Shown piece by piece: positions 1 to 6,424 of a DNA stretch of 11,020 nucleotides (its first letter is position 1; each line of letters begins with the position of its first letter). The notes beneath the pieces are model-generated. The model was given only the letters and a program-made list of their open reading frames with translations, made no database searches and had not been told where the DNA came from. A program made the position numbers and the translations under genes. This DNA comes from WJLY01 sp964562405 (lineage in GTDB: Bacteria > Joyebacterota > Joyebacteria > Joyebacterales > Joyebacteraceae), in contig CAZLTC010000077.1 of the NCBI GenBank assembly GCA_964562405.1, positions 1 to 11,020 on the forward strand. Reading direction: 5' to 3'.

Positions 1-1440
1 GAGAACATCCCGGAGGACGATCCTCGCAACCCGGCGGTCATCGCCGACAACGTCGGCGACAACGTGGGCGACGTGGCCGGACTCGGCGCGGATCTGCTCG
101 AGTCATACGTGGAGTCGATAATAGCGAGCATGGCGCTCGCGGCGGCGCTGGTTGCCGGGGCGTCGGTGTCCGGGAGGCTGGTACTGCTCCCGATACACAT
201 CGCGGGCGCGGGCATACTTGCTTCGATAATCGGCATCCTGTTCGTGAGGGTCGTCGGGAGGCGAAACCCCCAGGCGGCGCTCATGGGAGGCACGTACGTG
301 GCAGCCGCGCTGACCGCGCTGGCCAGTTTCGCCATCATCCGGGGCTCAGGTGTGCCCTTCGAGATCGCGGGCGTATCGTACGGCGTGATGGGACCGTTCT
401 TCGCCACGCTGGCGGGAATCGCGAGCGGCGTGATAATCGGCTTCGTGAGCGAATACTTCACGTCCTCCAAGTACGGGCCCGTGCGCAGGATCGCGGAGAG
501 CTCGCAGATGGGAGCCGCGATCACGGTCACGAGCGGCACCGCGGTAGGCATGCAGAGCACCGCCGTCCCGCTCATCGTGCTCGGCTTCGCCGTTGTCATG
601 GCTCATCACTTCGCAGGAATGTACGGCATCGCGATGGCCGCGTTCGGGATGCTGGCCACGACCGGCATGGTGGTTGCGGTCGATTCGTACGGTCCGGTCG
701 CCGACAACGCGGGCGGCATTGCAGAGATGGCCGGTCTCGACCCGTCGGTCAGGAAGATAACGGATAATCTCGACGCCGTAGGCAATACGACGGCGGCGAT
801 CGGCAAAGGATTCGCCATAGGATCCGCCGCCTTCGCGGCGATCGGTCTCTTGTCCGCCTACATGGTGTCGGCCGGCATTTCGGCCGCAGACATGTCCGAG
901 CCACACGTGATGGCCGGACTCCTGATCGGTGGAATGCTTCCATTCTTCTTCTCCTCCATGCTCTTCGGGGCGGTTTCGAAGGTCGCCTTCCGAATGATCG
1001 AGGAGGTGAGGAGGCAGTTCCGCGAGATCCCCGGGCTCATGGAGGGGACCGGCAAGCCCGATTCGGCCAGGTGCGTCGACATAAGCACAAAGGGTGCGAT
1101 AGCGGGCATGCTGCGCCCGGGCATCATGGCCATCGTCGTGCCGGTCGCGGTCGGCCTCTACGACGAGCGTACGCTGGCCGGCCTTCTGGTAGGGGCCGTC
1201 GTAACCGGCGTAGTGCTCGGCATACAGACCGCGAACTCCGGCGGAGCGATGGACAACGCGAAGAAGTACATCGAGGAAGGTAATTTCGGCGGCAAGGGTT
1301 CTGCCGCGCACAAGGCGGCGGTGGTCGGCGACACGGTCGGCGACCCTCTGAAGGACACCGTGGGGCCGTCGATCAACATACTCATCAAGCTCATGTCGGT
1401 GATCTCGCTCGTCCTGGCGCCCCTGTTCCTCAAGGGATAG
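1..1440 (+). CDS. hppA: Membrane-bound ion-pumping pyrophosphatase (V-PPase family), 5' end missing
   Basis: The reading frame is open from base 1 to the TAG at 1438-1440, giving 479 residues of a family usually 650-720 long, so the N-terminal third lies outside. These enzymes hydrolyse cytoplasmic pyrophosphate and pump H+ or Na+ across the inner membrane. Seen here: PEDDPRNPAVIADNVGDNVGD (residues 4-24 of the fragment), the acidic Mg-PPi binding segment; GNTTAAIGKG (261-270); and the C-terminal DTVGDPLKDT (444-453), all hallmarks of the family. Many hydrophobic helices lie between them. The Ala after GNTT, where K+-independent enzymes carry Lys, points to the K+-dependent subfamily (family knowledge). 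The membrane Glu that helps set ion choice is ambiguous, because both E34 and E38 are present. The catalytic DLVGKVE-type motif should lie just upstream. ychF follows after 28 bp on the same strand. Confidence 0.97.
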   Translation, partial: ENIPEDDPRNPAVIADNVGDNVGDVAGLGADLLESYVESIIASMALAAALVAGASVSGRLVLLPIHIAGAGILASIIGILFVRVVGRRNPQAALMGGTYVAAALTALASFAIIRGSGVPFEIAGVSYGVMGPFFATLAGIASGVIIGFVSEYFTSSKYGPVRRIAESSQMGAAITVTSGTAVGMQSTAVPLIVLGFAVVMAHHFAGMYGIAMAAFGMLATTGMVVAVDSYGPVADNAGGIAEMAGLDPSVRKITDNLDAVGNTTAAIGKGFAIGSAAFAAIGLLSAYMVSAGISAADMSEPHVMAGLLIGGMLPFFFSSMLFGAVSKVAFRMIEEVRRQFREIPGLMEGTGKPDSARCVDISTKGAIAGMLRPGIMAIVVPVAVGLYDERTLAGLLVGAVVTGVVLGIQTANSGGAMDNAKKYIEEGNFGGKGSAAHKAAVVGDTVGDPLKDTVGPSINILIKLMSVISLVLAPLFLKG

Positions 1441-1468
1441 CGGCGCCGGCGCAGCAGGGGAGGACGCG

Positions 1469-2563
1469 CTGAGCCTGGAACTGGGAATCATCGGGCTCCC
1501 CAACGTCGGCAAGTCGACGCTGTTCAATGCTCTCGCGGGCACGTCGGTCGCGTGCAGCAACTACCCCTTCTGCACGGTGGACGAGAACGTGGGCGTCGTC
1601 CCCGTCCCGGACGGGCGGCTGGAGAGACTCGGCGAACTCCTGGTTCCTGAGAAGCTGACACCGACGACGATACGGTTCATCGACATAGCCGGGCTCGTCA
1701 AGGGAGCCAGTCGGGGCGAGGGGTTGGGCAACAGGTTCCTGGCGAAGATCCGGGACGTACACGCGGTGGTGCAGGTCGTGCGGTGCTTTGACGACGCCAG
1801 GGTCAGTCACGTCGAGGGTGGCGTGGATCCCGAGAGGGACATCGAGATACTCCGGACGGAGCTCTTGCTGGCGGATCTCGAGACGGCCCGTCGCAACGAG
1901 GAGAAACTGGCCAAGGACGGGAAGAGGGGCGACAAGGAAGCGGCGCTCGCGGCCCAGGAACTCTCGCGCCTGTGCGAAGGTCTGGATGCTGGAGTTCCAG
2001 TGGGGGACCAGGAGCTCTCGCACGCGGCCACGGAACTCGTCGAGCGCTACCGATTCCTTACGGCTAAGGCCTCACTCTACCTGGCGAACATCTCTGAGGA
2101 GGACGTCGGGAAGAGAGAGCGCGAGTGGATCGAACGCATCGCGCTCGCGGCAGGGGAACCGCAGTGGAAGGTGGTGCCCGTCGCCGCATCGCTGGAGGCA
2201 GAGCTGGGCTCGCTGGCCCCGCAGGAGAGAGCCGAGTTCCTCGCCGGCTGGGGACTCGAAGAAGGAGGCCTCTCGAGGCTGGTCCGGGCGGGCCACAGGC
2301 TGCTCGACCTCGTGACCTTCTTCACGATAAAGGGCCCGGAGGTCAGGGCGTGGACCGTGCGCCGCGGATCGACGATGGTGGAGGCGGCGGGCGTGATCCA
2401 CACGGACATGCAGCAGGGCTTCATCAAGGCCGAGGTCGTGTCTTACGACGACCTTGTGGACGAAGGCTCCATGCACGGGGCCCGAGAGAAGGGCCGCGTG
2501 AGAACGGAGGGGCGGGACTCCGTCGTCGAGGACGGCGACGTGGTCCTGATCCACTTCCACTAG
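1469..2563 (+). CDS. ychF: Ribosome-binding ATPase/GTPase YchF (OLA1 family), CTG start
   Basis: Obg-related TRAFAC P-loop NTPase. Family members bind ribosomes, often prefer ATP, and act in translation and stress control in the cytoplasm. The first ATG-like codon (GTG 1577) would cut off the P-loop. The frame extends upstream through GLPNVGKST (residues 9-17) to a CTG at 1469, preceded by AGGGGAGG at 1456-1463, five bases away. No ATG, GTG or TTG lies in frame between this and hppA. From CTG the protein is 364 residues, the family length, and residue 6 Gly matches the E. coli protein (MGFKCGIVG). Further motifs: G3 DIAGLVKGAS (72-81); NISEED (207-212) where classical GTPases have NKxD, typical of YchF; a charged helical insert around residues 130-165; and a TGS domain (about 281-364) with AGVIHTDMQQGFIKAEV. 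The ychF-rpsF adjacency is also known in Bacillus. Confidence 0.96.
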   Translation: MSLELGIIGLPNVGKSTLFNALAGTSVACSNYPFCTVDENVGVVPVPDGRLERLGELLVPEKLTPTTIRFIDIAGLVKGASRGEGLGNRFLAKIRDVHAVVQVVRCFDDARVSHVEGGVDPERDIEILRTELLLADLETARRNEEKLAKDGKRGDKEAALAAQELSRLCEGLDAGVPVGDQELSHAATELVERYRFLTAKASLYLANISEEDVGKREREWIERIALAAGEPQWKVVPVAASLEAELGSLAPQERAEFLAGWGLEEGGLSRLVRAGHRLLDLVTFFTIKGPEVRAWTVRRGSTMVEAAGVIHTDMQQGFIKAEVVSYDDLVDEGSMHGAREKGRVRTEGRDSVVEDGDVVLIHFH

Positions 2564-2717
2564 CACCGATGGAAGCACAGGCAGCGTGCACGGAAGTACG
2601 AGTTGCGTGATCGGAGATAGAGGCGTCGAGCATCCAACAACGGGTGCCGGCAAGGCGCTCCTCACCCCGCCACGAGGCGGGGTCGAAAGCTCAAGACCGA
2701 GGGGAGGAAGCAGGAGC
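2564..2717 (+). promoter_or_regulatory. rpsF leader with GC-rich hairpin (2664-2683)
   Basis: This 154-bp gap between ychF and rpsF is the longest within the 1-6326 block. It holds a perfect 8-bp stem, ACCCCGCC (2664-2671) and GGCGGGGT (2676-2683), with the 4-base loop ACGA. No T run follows, so a simple terminator is unlikely. A weaker pairing, GAGC 2628-2631 with GCTC 2657-2660, encloses a GCCGGC. Many bacteria carry an S6:S18-binding element containing a CCG motif in the rpsF leader, so an autoregulatory site is plausible here, but I could not fold it and the match is not shown. I see no convincing -35/-10 pair. The Shine-Dalgarno signal for rpsF is GGGGAGG at 2701-2707. Confidence 0.45.
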
Positions 2718-3008
2718 ATGACGAGGAACTACGAAACCACGTTCATCCTGAGCCCGGTTCTCGACGAATCGGGTACGGAGCAGCAGATCTCCAAGATAGA
2801 GGCCGCCATCGTGCGCGAGGGCGGAACCGTCACGGAGTGGGACCGGTGGGGCAAGCGGCGCCTCGCGTTCCCGATCAAGCGACAGAGCGACGGCTACTAC
2901 GCGTTCCTGCGTTTCGAGGGCACGCCGGACTCGATCGAGCGCTTGAGTGAGACCTTCAAGCTCGACGAGAACATCCTTCGCCACATGCACATCGTGCTCG
3001 ACGACTGA
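2718..3008 (+). CDS. rpsF: 30S ribosomal protein S6
   Basis: This is a 96-residue protein, the usual length for S6, which sits on the 30S platform and binds 16S rRNA together with S18. Seen: the N-terminal strand NYETTFILSP, the WGKRRLAFPI segment, GYYAFLRFEG and LDENILRHMHI, all in the standard order of the family. The frame is open upstream to an ATG at 2586, but those extra 44 residues are low-complexity translation of the leader hairpin. ATG 2718 has AGGAG and GGGGAGG just upstream and gives the expected start MTRNYETTF. It is followed after 38 bp by rpsR, its assembly partner. The ssb gene found between these two in many bacteria is missing. Confidence 0.98.
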   Translation: MTRNYETTFILSPVLDESGTEQQISKIEAAIVREGGTVTEWDRWGKRRLAFPIKRQSDGYYAFLRFEGTPDSIERLSETFKLDENILRHMHIVLDD

Positions 3009-3014
3009 TCACTG

Positions 3015-3031
3015 AGCGGCGTTGCGCCGCT
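3015..3031 (+). other. Intercistronic hairpin between rpsF and rpsR
   Basis: AGCGGCG (3015-3021) and CGCCGCT (3025-3031) form a perfect 7-bp stem with the loop TTG, starting 6 bp after the rpsF stop and ending 3 bp before the rpsR Shine-Dalgarno CGGAGA (3035-3040). No T run follows. It may influence mRNA stability or S6/S18 balance; that is inference. Confidence 0.5.
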
Positions 3032-3046
3032 GGACGGAGATTCGAG

Positions 3047-3283
3047 ATGCCTAAGAGGGAAAGACACGGCAAGTTCTGCAGATTCTGCCAGGACAAGGTC
3101 GACAAGATCGACTACAAGGACGAGAAGAGACTACTCAGATTCGTCACCGAGCAGGGCAAGATGATCCCCCGCCGGGTGACCGGCACGTGCGCGAGGCACC
3201 AGCGTCAGCTGGCGGTCGCCGTGAAGCGCGCCCGTCAGATCGCTCTCTTGCCCTCGATCGGAAGACATTACAGGCGAGGGTAG
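3047..3283 (+). CDS. rpsR: 30S ribosomal protein S18, zinc-binding (C+) form
   Basis: This is a 78-residue small-subunit protein that pairs with S6 on the platform. The family core is clear: a basic N-terminus, IDYKDEKRLLRFVTEQGKM-like middle, IPRRVTGTCARHQRQL, and the C-terminal RARQIALLPS. Cys11-x2-Cys14 and Cys48-x2-His51 make a likely Zn site, marking the C+ version of S18; many bacteria have lost these residues. The start ATG 3047 has CGGAGA six bases upstream. It lies 38 bp after rpsF and 34 bp before rplI, so it is almost surely in one transcript with both. Confidence 0.98.
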   Translation: MPKRERHGKFCRFCQDKVDKIDYKDEKRLLRFVTEQGKMIPRRVTGTCARHQRQLAVAVKRARQIALLPSIGRHYRRG

Positions 3284-3317
3284 GCCGAAGGCCGTCTCAC
3301 GGAGGTTCGAAGCAACG

Positions 3318-3764
3318 ATGATGAAACTCATTCTCACCGAAGACGTGCAGCGGCTGGGCGCCCGTGGCGACCTCGTGAACGTGAAGGACGGGTACGGCCG
3401 CAACTACCTGATCCCGACCGGCAAGGCCATGCCTGCCACGTCGGAGAATCTGGTGAGGCTCAAGGACAGGGCGAAGCTCGAGGAGGCCAAGCAGAAGAAG
3501 GACAGGACGGCCGCCCTGGAACTCGCCGACAAGCTTGGCGGCGTCTCGTGCTCCGTGCGGGTCCAGGCAGACGAGAGCGACAAACTCTACGGCGCCGTGC
3601 ACGAACGCGATATCGCACAGGCGTTGGAGGACCAGGGAGTCCAGGTCGACGCCCACACCATAATCCTCGGGGAACCGATCAAGATGCTCGGTGTCTACCC
3701 CGTCAAGGTGCATCTCTTCAGGGACGTCGAGGCCGAGATCAAGGTCTGGGTGATCAGAGAATAG
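3318..3764 (+). CDS. rplI: 50S ribosomal protein L9
   Basis: This is a 148-residue protein, the normal L9 length. L9 binds 23S rRNA near the L1 stalk and helps keep the reading frame. The N-terminal domain shows LILTEDVQRLGARGDLVNVKDGYGRNYLIP with the conserved GYGRNYLIP. A long charged connecting helix follows at about residues 41-75, then the C-terminal domain with LYGAVHERDIAQAL and LGVYPVKVHLF. Two ATGs are adjacent (3318 and 3321). 3318 is closer to GGAGG (3301-3305) and is preferred, though the family usually starts MK, so 3321 remains possible. A short GGCC-GAA-GGCC hairpin (3283-3293) overlaps the rpsR stop. Confidence 0.98.
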   Translation: MMKLILTEDVQRLGARGDLVNVKDGYGRNYLIPTGKAMPATSENLVRLKDRAKLEEAKQKKDRTAALELADKLGGVSCSVRVQADESDKLYGAVHERDIAQALEDQGVQVDAHTIILGEPIKMLGVYPVKVHLFRDVEAEIKVWVIRE

Positions 3765-3776
3765 ATGGATGGAATG

Positions 3777-3795
3777 CCGGCGCGCGTCGCGCCGG
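3777..3795 (+). other. Intercistronic hairpin before the foldase gene
   Basis: CCGGCGCG (3777-3784) and CGCGCCGG (3788-3795) form a perfect 8-bp stem with the loop CGT, 12 bp after the rplI stop and 7 bp before the Shine-Dalgarno AGGTGA. No T run follows. It could attenuate or protect the message between the ribosomal genes and the envelope genes downstream; the role is inferred only. Confidence 0.5.
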
Positions 3796-3812
3796 GGAAC
3801 AGAGGTGAAGCG

Positions 3813-4991
3813 ATGTCTTGCACGATGAAGAACAGGATGCTGCTTGTGGTCCTGGTCTCGCTGGCGGTCGCCCTCTTGTCAGGGTGCGGAGGCGGAGCCA
3901 ACGAGGACCGGGTGGTGGCTCGCGTGGGGCATGTCACGATCACTTACAGCCAACTCCAGGAGCGTCTGGCGGAGCTGCCTCCCTACGCGAGACAGCAGTT
4001 CGGCGACCCGGAGGGCATGATTGACTTCCTGAACCGCCTGGTAGAGGAGGAGGTGCTGTACCAGGCCGCCGAGGACGCCGGATATCAGTCTCGCCCGGAG
4101 GTCATCAAGCCGGTTGAGGCGGTCAAGAGAAGGGCCATGATCCAGGCGTACTACCACGACAATATCGAGTCCGGCGTGGAGGTATCCGAGGACGAGGTCG
4201 TCGCCTACTACGAGGAGTACTCCGACAAGTTCCAGGCCCCGGCGCAAGTTCGGTTCCGCCACATCATGACGAGCACGAGGTCCGCAGCCCTGCAGGCGCG
4301 AGAGCGTGTCCTGTCGGGCGAGCCCTTCGCGACGGTCGCACGCGATGTGTCGACGGACGAGTCGACCAAGGAGGCCGGAGGACTCACGAAGTCTGTGCAG
4401 ATGGGGCACGGGCTGCCGCGGCTGGGCATGGACGAGGCCTTCATCCAGAAGTTGTTCGATCTAGACGTGGGCGAGGTGTCGGAGCCGATGAAGTCTGATA
4501 AGGGCTGGCACATCATCAGGCTCGAGGAAAAGAAGGAGGCCGGCCCGAAGCCCCTGGATGATGTTCGCGAGGACATAAAGCAGACCCTGCTGCCCGACGA
4601 GGTTCGCAAGCACTACGACGAGACCTACGCGAAGCTCAAGGAGCGCTTCAACGCGCGCATCGACGAGGACGCCGTTCGCCCGAAGCTGCATACGGAGGAG
4701 GAGATCTTCACGCTCGCGCAGGATACGGAGGACCCGCTCCAGAGGCTGTCGCTCTATCGGGAGCTGCTCTTCAGCTATCCCGAGGGAGAGCACGCACCCG
4801 AGGCCCAGTTCATGATCGGCTTCATCTACGCGGAGGAGCTGAAGAACTACGAGGCCGCCGAGCACGAGTTCAGAAAGATGCTCGACCAGTACGGAGACTC
4901 TGAACTTGCCGAGTCCGCGAAGTGGATGCTCGAGAACATGAAGAGCGAGGATCCCAAGTTCGAGGACCTGGAGAAGTCGACCACGCAGTAG
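3813..4991 (+). CDS. Lipoprotein PpiC/SurA-type peptidyl-prolyl isomerase with C-terminal TPR-like repeat
   Basis: This is probably a periplasmic foldase of 392 residues. Start ATG 3813 has AGAGGTGA just upstream; an in-frame ATG at 3765 has no such site and would bury the signal peptide. Residues 1-25 are a lipoprotein signal with lipobox LSGC (Cys25). A SurA-like chaperone segment follows (about 33-140), beginning with VVARVGHVTITYSQLQERL. A parvulin domain spans about 142-240, with VRFRHIM (His150), AGGLTKSV, FDLDVGEVSEPM and GWHII (His233). Residues 306-375 read as a TPR-like or YbgF/BamD-like repeat (LYRELLFSYPEGEHAPEAQFMIG, then NYEAAEHEFRKMLDQYGDSELAESAKWML), a pattern common in outer-membrane assembly proteins. 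Likely role: helping fold exported proteins while anchored to a membrane. It follows rplI after 48 bp and precedes a permease by 24 bp. The substrate is unknown. Confidence 0.9.
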   Translation: MSCTMKNRMLLVVLVSLAVALLSGCGGGANEDRVVARVGHVTITYSQLQERLAELPPYARQQFGDPEGMIDFLNRLVEEEVLYQAAEDAGYQSRPEVIKPVEAVKRRAMIQAYYHDNIESGVEVSEDEVVAYYEEYSDKFQAPAQVRFRHIMTSTRSAALQARERVLSGEPFATVARDVSTDESTKEAGGLTKSVQMGHGLPRLGMDEAFIQKLFDLDVGEVSEPMKSDKGWHIIRLEEKKEAGPKPLDDVREDIKQTLLPDEVRKHYDETYAKLKERFNARIDEDAVRPKLHTEEEIFTLAQDTEDPLQRLSLYRELLFSYPEGEHAPEAQFMIGFIYAEELKNYEAAEHEFRKMLDQYGDSELAESAKWMLENMKSEDPKFEDLEKSTTQ

Positions 4992-5015
4992 CTCGGGCAA
5001 GGGGGTACTCGGACG

Positions 5016-6326
5016 ATGTACCCGGTCCTCGCCGTTACGACCCTCTTCATCGTCACTTACTTCTTCATTGTAACGGAGAAGCTGCACCACACGACGATAG
5101 CCCTGGCGGGAGCTCTAGCCGTTCTGCTCCTGCCGGGGCTTGCCATTTCCCAGAAAGACGCGGTCGGCTTCATCGACTGGAACACGCTGGGGCTTCTCGT
5201 CGGTATGATGGTAATGGTGGCCATCATCAAGAAGACGGGTGTGTTCCGCTACCTGGCCCTTCGCGTTGCGGGAGCGGGGCAGGGCAAGGTCTTCGTCATC
5301 TTCGCCGGTTTCGGCGTGATCACCGCGGTGCTGTCCGCGTTCATCGACAACGTGACCACGGTCCTCATGATCGTGCCCGTCCTCTACCTCGTGTCGGACC
5401 TTCTGGGAAAGAGCGCGCTTCCGTTCCTCACGATGGAGATCGTGATGGCCAACGTGGGCGGGATGGCGACGCTCATCGGCGACCCACCCAACATCCTCGT
5501 CGGCAGTAGGGCGCTTCTCCCCGGTGGCGGACAGCTGTCGTTCCTTGACTTCATCCTCCACCTCGGCCCGCTTGCGGTCATCTGCATCGGTCTCAGCATG
5601 ATCTATCTCCGTTTTGCCCCCAGTGGCGACTTCTTCGAACAGCCATCACCCGAGAAGACGCGCTCGCTCGACGCGCTCCAGGCGGGCCAAGCCGTGCGCG
5701 ACCCGGCGCTGCTCAAGCGTTCCGCCATCACGATGGCGCTGGTGATGGGGGCCTTTCTCATGCACCACGAGCTGGGTCTCGAGTCGGCGACGATCGCGCT
5801 GGCGGGCGCGGCCACGCTGCTCATCGTGACGCGAGCGAATCCGGAGGAGGTGCTCCTCGAGGTGGAGTGGGGGATACTCTTCTTCTTCATCGGGCTCTTC
5901 GTGCTGGTCGGCGCGCTCGAAAAGGTCGGGGTGGTTCAGTATCTCGCGGACACGCTCCTGTCGGTGTCACGCGACCCGGTCGTGCTTGTCGTGATCCTGC
6001 TCTGGAGCACGGCCATCGCCTCCGCCTTCCTGTCGGCGGTCCCCACGGTGACCGTCATGGTCCCGCTCGTCCAGGTTGTCGTGGACAGCCTCGCGCTGCA
6101 CGGCGACGCATCGGCCGCGCCCGGCCTGTGGTGGGCCCTCGCCGCGGGAGCATGTCTCGGAGGCAACGCAACGCTCGTGGGAGCCGCGTCCAACATGACG
6201 GTCGCCGGCATCTCGGTGAAGGAGCGCGAACCCATCACCTTCAGAAGCTACGCCAAGACCGGCGTTCCGCTGACCGCCTTGTGCCTGGTCGCGGCGACGG
6301 GCTACATCATCCTGCGGTACTTCTAG
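5016..6326 (+). CDS. ArsB/NhaD-type (SLC13-like) ion permease
   Basis: This is an integral inner-membrane protein of 436 residues with about 11-12 hydrophobic segments, the size of the ArsB/NhaD/P-protein group. Seen: IDNVTTVLMIVP (110-121), IGDPPNI (154-160) and GGNATLVGAASN (382-393), the signature segments of the two inverted repeats. A hydrophilic loop lies at about 203-235. In the second repeat the usual Asp-Asn of the DNxP segment is replaced: the segment reads AFLSAVPTVTVMVP, with Ser340 and Ala341. The family includes Na+/H+ antiporters, arsenite pumps and anion carriers, and the substrate cannot be told from sequence alone. ATG 5016 follows AAGGGGG (4999-5005), 24 bp after the foldase stop, suggesting co-transcription. 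It is the last gene of the + strand block. Confidence 0.93.
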   Translation: MYPVLAVTTLFIVTYFFIVTEKLHHTTIALAGALAVLLLPGLAISQKDAVGFIDWNTLGLLVGMMVMVAIIKKTGVFRYLALRVAGAGQGKVFVIFAGFGVITAVLSAFIDNVTTVLMIVPVLYLVSDLLGKSALPFLTMEIVMANVGGMATLIGDPPNILVGSRALLPGGGQLSFLDFILHLGPLAVICIGLSMIYLRFAPSGDFFEQPSPEKTRSLDALQAGQAVRDPALLKRSAITMALVMGAFLMHHELGLESATIALAGAATLLIVTRANPEEVLLEVEWGILFFFIGLFVLVGALEKVGVVQYLADTLLSVSRDPVVLVVILLWSTAIASAFLSAVPTVTVMVPLVQVVVDSLALHGDASAAPGLWWALAAGACLGGNATLVGAASNMTVAGISVKEREPITFRSYAKTGVPLTALCLVAATGYIILRYF

Positions 6327-6388
6327 AGCGTCCGAGCGTTCCGGGACGCTGACGCAAAGGGGCCTGCCCGTCGTTCGCGGGCAGGCCC
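6327..6388. terminator. Stem-loop pair between convergent genes, likely terminator
   Basis: The main stem pairs GGGCCTGCCCG (6360-6370) with CGGGCAGGCCC (6378-6388), 11 perfect base pairs around a 7-base loop. A smaller stem, AGCGTCC (6327-6333) with GGACGCT (6344-6350), starts directly after the permease stop. The position between convergent stops (6326 and 6425) suits a two-way terminator. No T run follows on the + strand, and only CCTTTG follows on the - strand, so the intrinsic signal is weak and Rho or transcript-end protection may matter. Confidence 0.65.
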
Positions 6389-6424
6389 TGATGTCGAGCG
6401 TCCTCTGTCCTCTGCAGGACGGCG

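Noticed and set aside
346..1560. 404-residue open frame on the - strand, opposite hppA
   Set aside because: It is rich in His, Arg, Asp and Gly, with no motifs. It lies opposite clear pyrophosphatase sequence.
2603..2631. TTGCGT (2603-2608) as a -35 box for rpsF
   Set aside because: The region 17 bp downstream reads TCGAGC, which is not a credible -10.
3765..3812. Upstream ATG 3765 as start of the foldase gene
   Set aside because: It lies on top of the intercistronic hairpin, has no Shine-Dalgarno and would displace the lipoprotein signal peptide from the N-terminus.
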